Shown here: in pieces, positions 7,971 to 16,632 of the stretch
How positions within the stretch are numbered: the first letter of the stretch is position 1
Layout of the letters: each line of letters starts with the position of its first letter
Virus record (IMG/VR): IMGVR_UViG_3300042507_002200
Location: 1-41,189 of that record
Length of the DNA: 41,189 bases
Reading direction: 5' to 3' (one strand)
Source of the DNA: a virus
Translations under genes and position numbers: made by a program
The notes under the pieces: model-generated
Seen by the model: the letters and a program-made list of their open reading frames with translations, nothing else
Databases searched by the model: none
Told to the model about the DNA's origin: nothing

Positions 7971-8831
7971 CTATCGGGGTTTTTGGTCAACGAATTTGTC
8001 CTCTCGAATGAAGTTGCTCTTTAGGTCGTGCGGCCTTCCTTTGGCCGTCATCACCTGGCGCATAACGGCATCGTATTTCTCAACGTGGCGCGGTGGCACG
8101 CTGCCTTTGCCGCGTCCGCTGCCCCACAATGAAAGGATGTAGTACTTATCCCGCACCTGCGGCAGGCTGTCGAAGCCCTTGCCAAAGAACATCGGGGTAT
8201 CGGTCCATGACGGGTCGTGGCCCATCACCGTGCAAGCAAGGCTGAAGAACAACTCGTCGGGGAAGGTCGTTCCCCACTTGTGCTTCAGGTCCGTCAACGC
8301 CCACTTCTTGTACATCGCGTTGGCGTTGATGTAGATCTCGTCCAAGAACAGGCCCGGACGCATGAACGCCCAACTCGATTGCAGGCCGTAGAAGATGGCG
8401 GTATCCGGTAGGTCGTGTTTCTCCCGGCACTTGGCAGGCGTGGCCCACTCGAAATACTGGATCGTCTCGCCTTCCTTGCCTTTGCCTTTCACCTCTGTGA
8501 TGTAGGCTCTTCCGTCCTTTTGCAGCGCCTCGATCCACGGTGTGATGTTCTTCAGCACCACACCATCAACGTCAAGGTACAGCGTTGGTCCGTCTATCAG
8601 TTGTGGCAGTTGCAGCTTGATGTCGCACGGGTTGTTCCCGATGTCGGCAGGGAGCATCTTGACCGAGGCCATTGGATGCACCCAATCCGGCAACACGGTA
8701 CGGCAGCGATCATCGACCAGAAGGTTGATGTCGCCGCCGAAGCCGTAGTGCCGTAGTGACGCGATAAGGTTAGCGGCTGCAAAGGCATAGCCCTTGCGAC
8801 CGAAAGCCAGCAGCGTCACCGAGGCCAGCAT
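7971..8831 (-). CDS. GT-A type glycosyltransferase located in the head module
   Basis: 286 residues, start at 8831 sharing bases with the preceding stop (TGATG). The N-terminus (MLASVTLLAFGRKGYAFAAA) starts a Rossmann-like beta strand; around residues 83-92 is LYLDVDGVVL, a DxD motif that in GT-A enzymes binds Mn2+ and the nucleotide sugar. Later DELFFSLAC and the Gly-rich LWGSGRGKG region fit a family-8-like or capsular glycosyltransferase. It sits between a probable tail-tube gene and the portal, so the substrate could be a virion protein; this is inference. Confidence 0.65.
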   Translation of the reverse strand: MLASVTLLAFGRKGYAFAAANLIASLRHYGFGGDINLLVDDRCRTVLPDWVHPMASVKMLPADIGNNPCDIKLQLPQLIDGPTLYLDVDGVVLKNITPWIEALQKDGRAYITEVKGKGKEGETIQYFEWATPAKCREKHDLPDTAIFYGLQSSWAFMRPGLFLDEIYINANAMYKKWALTDLKHKWGTTFPDELFFSLACTVMGHDPSWTDTPMFFGKGFDSLPQVRDKYYILSLWGSGRGKGSVPPRHVEKYDAVMRQVMTAKGRPHDLKSNFIREDKFVDQKPR

Positions 8832-9415
8832 CAGAACACGCCGGTTACGAAATCCAGGATGTCCGGGTCCACCTTGTTCTTCCACTTCACCTCGAAGCTG
8901 AAGAACTGGCGCTCGGAACTGGTCGCAGGGCTTTGACGACCACCGGCAAACTTCACCTCATCGCTGATGTAGGTGAACCGCTGCGCGTCACACTCCAAGA
9001 TCAGCGCACCTCCGATGAGGAAGCCCACGGATTCGTTGATGGAGTTGTAGAACCGCTGGCGGTCGGCGTTCACGTTGGCATCTTCCCATGTCAGCGTCCG
9101 GTCGTAGTTGATCGTCTGCTCGGACCCGCATGGGTCGAAGCTCTCGGCGGTCACTGCGCTCGGCGCGTTCATGGTGATACGCAGGTTCGGACCCGTCACC
9201 TTCTTCGCCCGATCGGTAGCAATGAGTGCTTCGATCTTGGCGGCGTCGATAAGGTCGGGGTCGCCGTCATCCGTGATGTCTTCACGGGTGACGTCACATT
9301 TGAACAGGATAGCGGCGGACATACCGCCGTTGACTGCTTCTGGGCATAGGTCCAATGAACCTACATCGGCCCATTCGTCCACGCAGTAGTACGGGGGGCA
9401 AATTGCTTCGGCCAT
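8831..9415 (-). CDS. Virion protein, possible tail tube or tail completion protein
   Basis: 194 residues from the ATG at 9415 (MAEAICPPYYCVDEW). Beta-rich, six or more cysteines, with a clean C-terminal strand pair (FFSFEVKWKNKVDPDILDF). It has its own promoter candidate and an 80-base structured leader, consistent with an abundant product. The size suits a tail-tube subunit, but its place between tail-tip and portal genes leaves other options such as a neck protein. The family is not recognised. Confidence 0.5.
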   Translation of the reverse strand: MAEAICPPYYCVDEWADVGSLDLCPEAVNGGMSAAILFKCDVTREDITDDGDPDLIDAAKIEALIATDRAKKVTGPNLRITMNAPSAVTAESFDPCGSEQTINYDRTLTWEDANVNADRQRFYNSINESVGFLIGGALILECDAQRFTYISDEVKFAGGRQSPATSSERQFFSFEVKWKNKVDPDILDFVTGVF

Positions 9416-9494
9416 CTTAAAGGCTTGGTTAGATAAACGCAAGCCTTGGGATTTATACGGCCCCCCAAGGTTTGGGGCCGAAAGATGGGATGAC
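9416..9494 (-). promoter_or_regulatory. Structured 5' leader of the gene at 9415
   Basis: Two hairpins lie in this leader on the minus strand. The first is CGGCCCC (9480-9474) with GGGGCCG (9464-9458), a 7-bp stem. The second is AAGGCTT (9447-9441) with AAGCCTT (9426-9420), a 7-bp stem ending about four bases before the ATG, where it could limit ribosome access. The first stem could alternatively be a terminator for the tail-tip operon. Confidence 0.4.
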
Positions 9495-9532
9495 GGGCGC
9501 TAAGGTATTGCAAAGATGTTGGCCTTGCAATA
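9495..9532 (-). promoter_or_regulatory. Promoter candidate with TATTGCAA inverted repeat
   Basis: Minus strand: TTG (9530-9528), 20 bases, TACCTTAG (9507-9500). A perfect inverted repeat TATTGCAA...TTGCAATA with an 11-base spacer (9532-9506) spans exactly the region between and overlapping both boxes, as expected for an operator. The -7 box is part of a 13-base string (TACCTTAGCGCCC) found at two other places in the tail module. Confidence 0.5.
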
Positions 9533-9539
9533 GTGCGGC

Positions 9540-9632
9540 CTAAGTTGGTTCGGGATAGTCGTCGTCGCTTCCCATTATCCACGCTATGAGGATGACCACT
9601 GCGGCGAGGGCTGTCAGGAGTAGGTAGGTCAT
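9540..9632 (-). CDS. 30-residue single-span membrane peptide
   Basis: ATG at 9632 overlaps the stop of the large tail gene (ATGA). The peptide starts MTYLLLTALAAVVILIAWIM and ends with an acidic tail (GSDDDYPEPT): one hydrophobic segment of ~19 residues and no charge inside it. The translational coupling and clean membrane profile support a genuine gene. Role unknown; a small tail-associated or membrane-active peptide are both possible. Confidence 0.55.
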   Translation of the reverse strand: MTYLLLTALAAVVILIAWIMGSDDDYPEPT

Positions 9633-11728
9633 GGGTCAACGGTTATGGTCCATCCGGGGGAGCGGCCTTCGAGTTCGGCCTTGGCGGTCAAGCCTGCGCC
9701 GGAAGGGGGGGCTGCGGGGGTTTGGTCCTGAAGTTCGATGAAACCACTTGTCGCAGTGAAGGTTGCAGATGCCTGAACAAGCAAGGTGTTTACCTCGGAT
9801 GTTGTCAGATTCGAGTCCACAATGGCGAAGTATTGAATGCCGGGGAAACCGGAAACCGAAGGGACCGCTCCGGGCGAAAACTCAGCACCCTGAAGCTGAA
9901 GCCGTTCCAGGTTCACCATCTGGTCGATTGCAGGTGGTTCACTAAACCGAACACCAGTGGGCTGCCACTCAACCATCGTGTCTAAGTTTGATGAATCGAG
10001 ACTTGACAGGTGTAGCTCCCCGAAGTCGGTTCCCATCTGTATGCTGTAGAAGGCGCCAGCCACGGGATTGCCAACACTGTCGGATGCGTAGACACAGTAT
10101 GAGCCGGGCTTCACACTTCCTTCTGCGATGATATAACCGCTGTCGTCGTTCAGTGTCGGCACCACATTACCATCAGGCTCTATGACGGTGAAGTACTCCG
10201 TCTCGCCAACGGTTGTTGATGTCCTTTGAATAAAAAGCCCTTGGTCGGGGTCGTCATCGTAGTCGAACGTGAAGTGCTGGCACCCTTCGGGGAAGTCGAT
10301 GACTTCGCAGGACGATGGCACTTCAAGAACCTCCCGCACATCATTGCACAGCGGATCCTGTGCGTTTACGAACGTGATCTGGATCAGTTGGCCGCTGAGC
10401 ACGGGGCCGAGCGCGTATGGACCAGCGACCCCGCCCACACTCACGGGAGTCTGTGCTACTTCGTCGATGCTCCAGTTGATTTGTGACACCTCGAATCCGA
10501 GGCTGCTCAGGACATCTACACGGATGAACAATTCGCCCTCTACCCACACGGTAGCAATGGTGACATCGGCGGTGCTACAGATGGGGTCGTCTGCTGGATC
10601 GCACCCCGGCCCGGCGTCGTCGCACAAGACTTTCCGCACCAACTCCTGCACCTTGCGTACATTGAGAGCCACGCCGCCAGAGCCGGTCAGCGAATCATAT
10701 CCTGGCGCGTAGGCCTCGGCATCGATGCTCCATGCTCCGTCTTCGATATAGAAGTGGTCGAACATCGACATCGCAGCGAGGAACGGATGCAACTTCTCGT
10801 TCTGGATTTCGATCAGGAACTGGTACACGCTCTGCCTGTCGATAAAATGCCGGTTGATGCGGCCATTGCTCAGACGTTCCTCCGCGACTTCATATTCCCA
10901 CGTCGGACGTATCAAGGACGCTTGCACACGGACCTCGAAGCGGCCCGCCACGAAGCCCAGGGCCTCGGCATCGTTGCATACGCGCAACTTGACGGTGCTC
11001 TTGCAATCCGCGACCTTGAACGGCTGGCTGCACCATTCGACCGGATTGCCGTAGCCGCAGGCATCGCGGAGCACGAAGCCGAAGCAACCGGACACGGCCT
11101 CCGGCAGCGGCCACTCGACCACCACGTTGCGACCCGAGTAGGTGAAGAGGTATGGTTGGTTGACGGGATCGACCACGGCGACATCCACCCCATTCTGCAC
11201 GATGGCGAGTTCGAAGGAGGTGTTGGCATCGTAGACGAAGACCGAACCGATGCAGCCCGCGCTCGTGTCGTCCGCGAGTTGCAGCTGCAGTTGGTCCGTG
11301 TTCTGCGCTATGAACGTGAAAACATACTCGCCGACTCCAGTCAACGAGAAGATGAGGCCAGCGACGTTCACAAAGAAGCCGGAACCCTGCACGGAGTTGA
11401 CCACGATGCGGAGCTCATATAACTGCCCGACATTTGGAGTCCAGTTCGTGTTCTGCAGGATGCTACCGCCGTTGTCCACAACCGCGCACACACCACCGGC
11501 CCCTGTCTGAACGGTCCACCCGACCGTTTCGTTCGTATTCCAATCACCGCCCTTGAACGTGGGTGATACGATCCACTGTTCGGCACCCTCGCAACGTTCC
11601 TGTTGGAACTGCAGTAGCACCGTGTCGCCTTCTGCAATCAGGGTCGGATGATCGACATCGGGACACGACGTGATGATCTCTGTCGGCAACAAGTTGATGG
11701 GCTGATTCGGTATGGGCGTCAGGCTCAT
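9629..11728 (-). CDS. Large tail-tip / receptor-binding candidate
   Basis: 699 residues, coupled to the preceding tail gene by ATGA. Residues ~60-180 (GGDWNTNETVGWTVQ ... LQLQLADDTSAGCIG) look like a jelly-roll carbohydrate-binding module of the kind found in surface-binding phage proteins. The middle (DRQSVYQFLIEIQNEKLHPF) resembles tail proteins that contact the distal tail. The C-terminal ~130 residues have leucine-spaced segments (LHLSSLDSSNLDTMVEW, LERLQLQGAEF) suggestive of a small leucine-rich or parallel-beta repeat. Host recognition is inferred from the architecture and position at the end of the tail operon. Confidence 0.6.
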   Translation of the reverse strand: MSLTPIPNQPINLLPTEIITSCPDVDHPTLIAEGDTVLLQFQQERCEGAEQWIVSPTFKGGDWNTNETVGWTVQTGAGGVCAVVDNGGSILQNTNWTPNVGQLYELRIVVNSVQGSGFFVNVAGLIFSLTGVGEYVFTFIAQNTDQLQLQLADDTSAGCIGSVFVYDANTSFELAIVQNGVDVAVVDPVNQPYLFTYSGRNVVVEWPLPEAVSGCFGFVLRDACGYGNPVEWCSQPFKVADCKSTVKLRVCNDAEALGFVAGRFEVRVQASLIRPTWEYEVAEERLSNGRINRHFIDRQSVYQFLIEIQNEKLHPFLAAMSMFDHFYIEDGAWSIDAEAYAPGYDSLTGSGGVALNVRKVQELVRKVLCDDAGPGCDPADDPICSTADVTIATVWVEGELFIRVDVLSSLGFEVSQINWSIDEVAQTPVSVGGVAGPYALGPVLSGQLIQITFVNAQDPLCNDVREVLEVPSSCEVIDFPEGCQHFTFDYDDDPDQGLFIQRTSTTVGETEYFTVIEPDGNVVPTLNDDSGYIIAEGSVKPGSYCVYASDSVGNPVAGAFYSIQMGTDFGELHLSSLDSSNLDTMVEWQPTGVRFSEPPAIDQMVNLERLQLQGAEFSPGAVPSVSGFPGIQYFAIVDSNLTTSEVNTLLVQASATFTATSGFIELQDQTPAAPPSGAGLTAKAELEGRSPGWTITVDP

Positions 11729-13653
11729 TTCTGGGATCGTTTACAGAGCAGTGTGTAGGTAGTTGTGCCGCGATAGATGTTGCGCTTGGCCGTCTTGATG
11801 TGGCCCATTTTCAGATTCGTATCTGGTGCCACCTCGACAGCCAGCGCCGGGTTGTCGGTGAGGGCCTTCCACTTCGCGGCTGTTGTGATGCGGTCGAACT
11901 CGTAGGTGATGATGCGCGATTCGAGATTGTTGCCGGTCACGCCGCCGCCCTGCGCCACGAAATCGGTGTAGACCGATGCCCCTTCGCGCACGTAGAGCGT
12001 GGTCTGGTTGGACACGGGAAGACCGACAAGACCCCACTCCAGGGTGAAGGTCACGTAGTCGGTGGCGGTCATGGGGAAGCTGAACCCAAACACGTCCTGC
12101 CAGTTGGACATCGAACCTTGGCGTGGCTGTCCGGTCTGCTGTGCGGTGGTGATCAGCACGTTGGATGCGTCGAACAAGTTTGCGGTCACGCGCGGGAAGA
12201 AGACGCCGTTTGCGCCACCGGCAAAGCGGAAGACCATGCCGAACTGATAGAATCCGCCGTTTGGCGCCGTGTAGCGCTGCGTGCCGACATCCCATGCACC
12301 ATCGGGGTCAGTATTCGGCGGCGTCGTGTCGTCGTTGAACACCAGCGCCGGACCAGCAACATAGGTGACCACGAACGGCGCGGTGTTCGGATATGTAACC
12401 GCTGGCGTCTGCGTGGTCGCCGATGCACGGAAGTTGCCCAATAGTGGTGACGTGAACAAGCCCACACTCGATGGCAGGGCGTAACGCTCCAGCACATTCT
12501 TGTTCAGGATGGCCTCGTTATAGAGCGGGTCGGGGCTTGCGGGGTTGAACCAAAACCCAGGAGTCGCCTGCCCCGTGAATATACCAGAAATGGCATATTG
12601 GAACATCACGGTCGAATCGTCTTCACCATCATCACCCCCGAGCATCCGTTCCAATGTGTTCGTGTCGATGGTGTACTTGCTCACGAGGTCGAGCACACTG
12701 TCGGTGTTGCACTCGGTTTCAAAATGGAACTCCTCCCGGCTGAATCCGAGTAGGGTCAGAAAAGGCAGCGCCTCGACGTTCCCTTGATTCTTCGTGCCGT
12801 TCTCACTGCCCACGTCGACCCGTGCCCACAACTGCTCACGGTCCACTGATTGGATCAGGTTGTCAGTCCACTCAAAAGATGCGGCCTCGGTGTCGACGAA
12901 CGTGTCGCCCTCTGGCTCGATGTAGGCCACCGCGTTGCCGCTGGTGTCGCGCCGGATCGTGAGCCAGAGGTTATACTTCTTGGCGAGTTCCAAGAACAGT
13001 TCCTCGAACTTATATATGATGGCGGTGCCTTCCGGTGTCACGTCTGCGGTCCGGAACTGGTAGCCGGTAGTGATGGCCCACCGCTGATCTCCGGGCAGTC
13101 CCGAGTACCAAGAAGACTGCAAGGCGATGGCGCCATCGGTCATGTACTGGACCGCGTGCTGCATACACAGGAGCCAGTCATATGTCACGCGGGGATCGGG
13201 AAGCGTTGCACCACTGGCAGGGTCGAAGACGTTCAGGGGCAACTGCGGCACCGGGGTGATGGCCACACCGTTCTTGGAGAGATCGGCCAGCGGTGAGATC
13301 GGGATGCCCCGATTGTTCGATATGCGGGCGTCGACACCATCATCGACCAGACTACACTCTACCTCACACCTGTTCAGGTTCCATCGACAGTCGGCCAGGA
13401 TGATGTTGGCACGGACCACGAGCAATGTCGAATTGCCACATGTCTCGGTGCACTCGTAGGTGACGATGCCACAGTCATTTGAAACGAACATGTCGCGAAG
13501 CATGCGATAACCACCACGCGTGAATGTGCTAGAACCCGGATACTTGATCGAAATCGTGCGCTTTTCCAGATCGCGCACGATCTCCTGCTCGAAGGTCTTC
13601 CACTCCGCAGGCTCCGCAACCTCAATCCCGTTGATGGTGTGCCGGAAGCTCAT
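11725..13653 (-). CDS. Distal tail / tail-tip structural protein
   Basis: 642 residues directly after the tape measure gene (ATGA overlap), the position of distal-tail and hub proteins in siphoviruses. The N-terminal ~130 residues (MSFRHTINGIEVAEPAEWKT, then paired cysteines CRWNLNRCEVEC) form a beta-rich domain. A later part (GGFYQFGMVFRFAGGANGVF) resembles a C1q/TNF-like or galactose-binding beta sandwich. No enzyme motif seen. Hub or adaptor role is inferred. Confidence 0.6.
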   Translation of the reverse strand: MSFRHTINGIEVAEPAEWKTFEQEIVRDLEKRTISIKYPGSSTFTRGGYRMLRDMFVSNDCGIVTYECTETCGNSTLLVVRANIILADCRWNLNRCEVECSLVDDGVDARISNNRGIPISPLADLSKNGVAITPVPQLPLNVFDPASGATLPDPRVTYDWLLCMQHAVQYMTDGAIALQSSWYSGLPGDQRWAITTGYQFRTADVTPEGTAIIYKFEELFLELAKKYNLWLTIRRDTSGNAVAYIEPEGDTFVDTEAASFEWTDNLIQSVDREQLWARVDVGSENGTKNQGNVEALPFLTLLGFSREEFHFETECNTDSVLDLVSKYTIDTNTLERMLGGDDGEDDSTVMFQYAISGIFTGQATPGFWFNPASPDPLYNEAILNKNVLERYALPSSVGLFTSPLLGNFRASATTQTPAVTYPNTAPFVVTYVAGPALVFNDDTTPPNTDPDGAWDVGTQRYTAPNGGFYQFGMVFRFAGGANGVFFPRVTANLFDASNVLITTAQQTGQPRQGSMSNWQDVFGFSFPMTATDYVTFTLEWGLVGLPVSNQTTLYVREGASVYTDFVAQGGGVTGNNLESRIITYEFDRITTAAKWKALTDNPALAVEVAPDTNLKMGHIKTAKRNIYRGTTTYTLLCKRSQK

Positions 13654-15854
13654 GCGGTGTAGCGTGCGTTGCGGCCCCTGTTCAGGCCCTGTGCGACCAT
13701 CGCCAGGAGTTCGGTCTGCTTCCGCTGTTCGCGCAGGCTACCGACACCGGCCATCGTACCCACCAAACGGCGGTCGTTGAACGATGGCGTAGCGGTTGAC
13801 GTGGTGGCCTTGGCGGAATAGCCGTTCAGTTGCGCGGTGGTGTTCAGGAACTTCTCGAACTTACCGTCCCGCATCATTTCAAGGTATGGCAGGTAGCGGT
13901 TGGTCTTGTCCGTTGGCATGATCATCTCGCCCTTGTGGACGTTGGCGATATACCCGTCCCGTCCGCTGTGCATCTTGGTGCCGCCGTCCTTGCCCACGAT
14001 GCCGCCTTCGTAGAACGACCCGGCAAGCTGTGACCGAAGGGCTGCGAAGGCGCTCTTGATCAGCGCACCTATTAGCAGGCCTGTGGCTATGCCCGCGACA
14101 CCCTTGGTGCCTGCCTCGATGCCAAGGGCATTGAACGCTGCTATCAGCGCCTGCTTTTCAGCGGCCTCCAATGCGATGCCGAGCAATGCCTTGGACGTGT
14201 CCTCTGCCGTCTTAATGCTGCCATCGGCAAGGCCCGTCAGCACTCCCTCTACTTGTGTTGCGGCGTCCTGAACGATGGCCAGGCGCTGCGCCTCTTCCTC
14301 TTTCAGCTTTTCCGCATCGGCCTTTTGCTTCTCGGTCTGCGTCTGGTCGGCCTCTGCTTGGATGGCGGTAATCTTCTCCACAAGGCCCTGCTCGATCAGC
14401 GCGATGTTCTCGGCCTGCTGTGCGCGGATGTCAACGATCTGCTGCGCGTTACCCGCTGCCAGCTTTTCGAGGTTGTCATACAAGGCCCCTGCCGTCTCTA
14501 CCTCCTTAGCCGCTTGTATCTTGGCCTCTTCGATGGCGCGGTCTGTCTCGGATAGGCCCGCCAGTTCTCGCTCCTGCCGTAGTTCGTCAAGGCGGTCGTT
14601 GACTTCCTGCTGCGTCTCGATGCGTAGCTTTTGGCGTTCGGCATCGGCCTCGGCGAGCTTCTTTTGGCGCTCGATCTCTGCGGCGGCATTCTCCGCATCC
14701 ACCCCGGCGATGATAGCGCGGGCGCGGCGTCCAGCGTCCAAGCGGTCGGCCTCGATCTGGTCCTGCGCGGCGGTCAGCTTGGCAAGTTCCAACTGCCCTT
14801 CAAAGCCCACGTCGCTCTGTTTCTGCTGGAGCTTGATGCGCTCGATTAGCAAGGCGTTCTCCTTCAGGGACAGCCCGGCAAGCTGGTTCTGCGCGGCGAT
14901 GGCCTGTTCCGCTGCCGCCTTGCGTGCATCACTGGTAGCGTTCACGTCCCGAGCGATGGCAAGCTGCTCCGATATGGTCCTATTGAGCCTTGCCTCTTCT
15001 TTGGCCCTGCGGATGGCAAGGGCTTCCAATTCCTCGCCTATCTCAAAGATGCGGTCGCCTTCCTTGGCTGCGCTGGCGATCTCTGCTCCGAAGCGTTCAA
15101 AGGCACGGCCCGCCTTGCCGATGGCGTCATCCACGCCCGTGATAGCCTGCACCGTGCTCTCCCCGAAGTCCAGCACGCCAGCCTTCACGCGGTCAAAGTC
15201 CAACGTGAACACCCCTGCCACAACTTCCCCGAACGCCTTGAACTGGTCAACAAGTCCATCGAGCCTGGTCACGAGGTTCTGCTTTATGGCCTCCCACAAG
15301 TCGGCCACGGCCTGCTTGGGGTTCTTGAACGCATCCACAAGGACGAACGATACCCTTTGAGCGATTCCGAGCAAGCGGTCCAGCACGGTGGTTACAATGG
15401 TGGTGACTTTTTGCAGCGCATCGGCACCGCGCTCGGTGCTCAGGAACGCCTTTCCAAGTCCAACGATAGCCCCAACGACAAGGCCCACCAATAGCACAAT
15501 CGGGCCGAATGCCGACTTGAATATCAGGCCAAGGGCTTTGACAGCACCACCCACGCGGCCAAGGGCAGGAACGGCCTCGTTCACCTTGTCCTTGACCATC
15601 CCAATGGCACTCCCTGCGGCTCCGGCATCTTTGCCGACCTCCTTCATGCCCTTGCTGGCCTGCTTGGTAGCACCATCAAGGACTTTGAACTTTTGGGACG
15701 CGCTGCCAAGTTCCCCTTCGAGTTCCTTGGTGCCAGCATCAGCCTCGTTGGTGGCCTTGTCATAGCCCTCCATGCCCTTGGTGGCCTTGGCAAGGTTCGC
15801 CTCGTACTGGCTTATGTCAAGCTGAAACTGTGTGACTACTACCTCTGCCATCAA
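13650..15854 (-). CDS. Tape measure protein
   Basis: About 733 residues (ATG at 15854 or, more likely, the second ATG at 15851). There is a long coiled coil rich in Ala, Gln, Lys and Glu (residues ~250-540), a hydrophobic segment near residues 105-135 (FGPIVLLVGLVVGAIVGLG), and a second at ~590-612 (GVAGIATGLLIGALIKSAF). The C-terminal region has FYEGGIVGKDGG and DGYIANVHKGEMIMP, a pattern very common near the C-terminus of tape measure proteins. At the usual ~1.5 Angstrom per residue the tail would be about 110 nm. It follows a frameshifting chaperone pair, as expected. Confidence 0.9.
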   Translation of the reverse strand: MMAEVVVTQFQLDISQYEANLAKATKGMEGYDKATNEADAGTKELEGELGSASQKFKVLDGATKQASKGMKEVGKDAGAAGSAIGMVKDKVNEAVPALGRVGGAVKALGLIFKSAFGPIVLLVGLVVGAIVGLGKAFLSTERGADALQKVTTIVTTVLDRLLGIAQRVSFVLVDAFKNPKQAVADLWEAIKQNLVTRLDGLVDQFKAFGEVVAGVFTLDFDRVKAGVLDFGESTVQAITGVDDAIGKAGRAFERFGAEIASAAKEGDRIFEIGEELEALAIRRAKEEARLNRTISEQLAIARDVNATSDARKAAAEQAIAAQNQLAGLSLKENALLIERIKLQQKQSDVGFEGQLELAKLTAAQDQIEADRLDAGRRARAIIAGVDAENAAAEIERQKKLAEADAERQKLRIETQQEVNDRLDELRQERELAGLSETDRAIEEAKIQAAKEVETAGALYDNLEKLAAGNAQQIVDIRAQQAENIALIEQGLVEKITAIQAEADQTQTEKQKADAEKLKEEEAQRLAIVQDAATQVEGVLTGLADGSIKTAEDTSKALLGIALEAAEKQALIAAFNALGIEAGTKGVAGIATGLLIGALIKSAFAALRSQLAGSFYEGGIVGKDGGTKMHSGRDGYIANVHKGEMIMPTDKTNRYLPYLEMMRDGKFEKFLNTTAQLNGYSAKATTSTATPSFNDRRLVGTMAGVGSLREQRKQTELLAMVAQGLNRGRNARYTA

Positions 15855-15870
15855 GGTCGGTGCTCACCGT

Positions 15871-15883
15871 GGGCGCTAAGGTA
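15871..15883 (-). repeat. 13-base motif TACCTTAGCGCCC, copy 2
   Basis: Identical 13-mer found at 9507-9495, here, and at 16317-16305, each just upstream of a tail-module gene. Here it also encodes the last codons and TAG stop of the upstream gene and lies 20 bases before the tape measure start. It resembles the -7 box TAnnTTTG (TACCTTAG), but no TTG is found at the right distance at this copy. Confidence 0.45.
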
Positions 15884-16304
15884 AAGCAGAATACGCTATC
15901 TCTGCGTTGTGGCGCACTGCTTCCTTTAGGTATCTATCAAATGTCTTGTCTGAGCAAGTGCGCACAATAGGCCACTTGCCCCCCACCCAAAGACTGTTGA
16001 TGTAATCCTGCAATCCACAAACCTGCTGATAGGCTTCGCTTACTCCAAAATTGCTCCATGCCGCATTTAGCCACCTCTTAGCTATCGCAAAGAACCACGG
16101 GGCTGAACTGACAGTAATAATGGGATCATCGTTTTGATTCCATTGAAACTCAACCTTCGATGGCTTCCCTGTCCCGGGATGAAGGACTATAAAGTAGACG
16201 CACGAGCTTTGCATGGCCCATACTTCACTTCGGTATCGACCGCTCCAATCCTTCGGTGTACTTATTGGCCTATACGATATTTTAAGTTTACCCCGTCCGC
16301 TCAT
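15876..16304 (-). CDS. Hypothetical protein between chaperone and tape measure
   Basis: 142 residues from the ATG at 16304 (MSGRGKLKISYRPISTPKDW). It is Trp- and aromatic-rich (PWFFAIAKRWLNAAWSNFG), mixed alpha/beta, with no signal peptide. A possible promoter box lies five bases upstream, so the mRNA could be leaderless. The G+C content is lower than in neighbouring genes, which may point to recent acquisition. Not recognised as a known tail protein. Confidence 0.55.
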   Translation of the reverse strand: MSGRGKLKISYRPISTPKDWSGRYRSEVWAMQSSCVYFIVLHPGTGKPSKVEFQWNQNDDPIITVSSAPWFFAIAKRWLNAAWSNFGVSEAYQQVCGLQDYINSLWVGGKWPIVRTCSDKTFDRYLKEAVRHNAEIAYSALP

Positions 16305-16317
16305 GGGCGCTAAGGTA
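16305..16317 (-). repeat. 13-base motif TACCTTAGCGCCC, copy 3
   Basis: Third copy of the shared 13-mer, between the TGA of the chaperone frame and the ATG of the next gene. The motif ends one base before that ATG, so if it is a -7 box the transcript has no leader. Confidence 0.45.
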
Positions 16318-16632
16318 TCACTTCCGTGGCTTCTTTCTATCGGCCTCCACTTTCTCAACCAACTTCCTGAACCATTCCTCAACAAACGGAAGCGCCTCGG
16401 TCATAGGCATCCGCATCAGCCTATCGTATGCGTCCGGGTCATAGTCGGCAGCCCTTCGGAACAACTCCTTGAACCCGGACATCGCATCCTTCCTCCGGGT
16501 CGCTAAGAGGCAACCTTCAGCACCGCGTTTCTCCGGGCTTCCATCTGCACCCAGGCGCTCAGTGATTGCATGAAGCCTGCCTTGGTAGAAAGCGATGCGC
16601 CGAGCAATGTCACCAAGATCGGCGTATCGGTA
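16318..16632 (-). CDS. Tail assembly chaperone, -1 frameshift extension (T-like)
   Basis: This -1 frame has no stop from the slippery site (16638-16632) down to TGA at 16320-16318 and gives 104 residues that would be joined to the first 156 residues of the upstream chaperone (fusion of 260). It begins YRYADLGDIARRIAFYQGRL and ends in a helical, charged domain (FVEEWFRKLVEKVEADRKK). Its last 54 codons could also be translated alone from an ATG at 16482, which has a rare Shine-Dalgarno-like GGAGGAAGG upstream. The lambda G/GT arrangement (chaperone, frameshift, then tape measure) strongly favours the fusion. Confidence 0.7.
   Translation of the reverse strand, partial: YRYADLGDIARRIAFYQGRLHAITERLGADGSPEKRGAEGCLLATRRKDAMSGFKELFRRAADYDPDAYDRLMRMPMTEALPFVEEWFRKLVEKVEADRKKPRK

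Noticed and set aside
15871-15883. Full promoter at the second copy of the 13-base motif
   Set aside because: The string also encodes the last codons of the upstream gene, and no TTG lies 17-21 bases upstream, so I list it as a repeat only.
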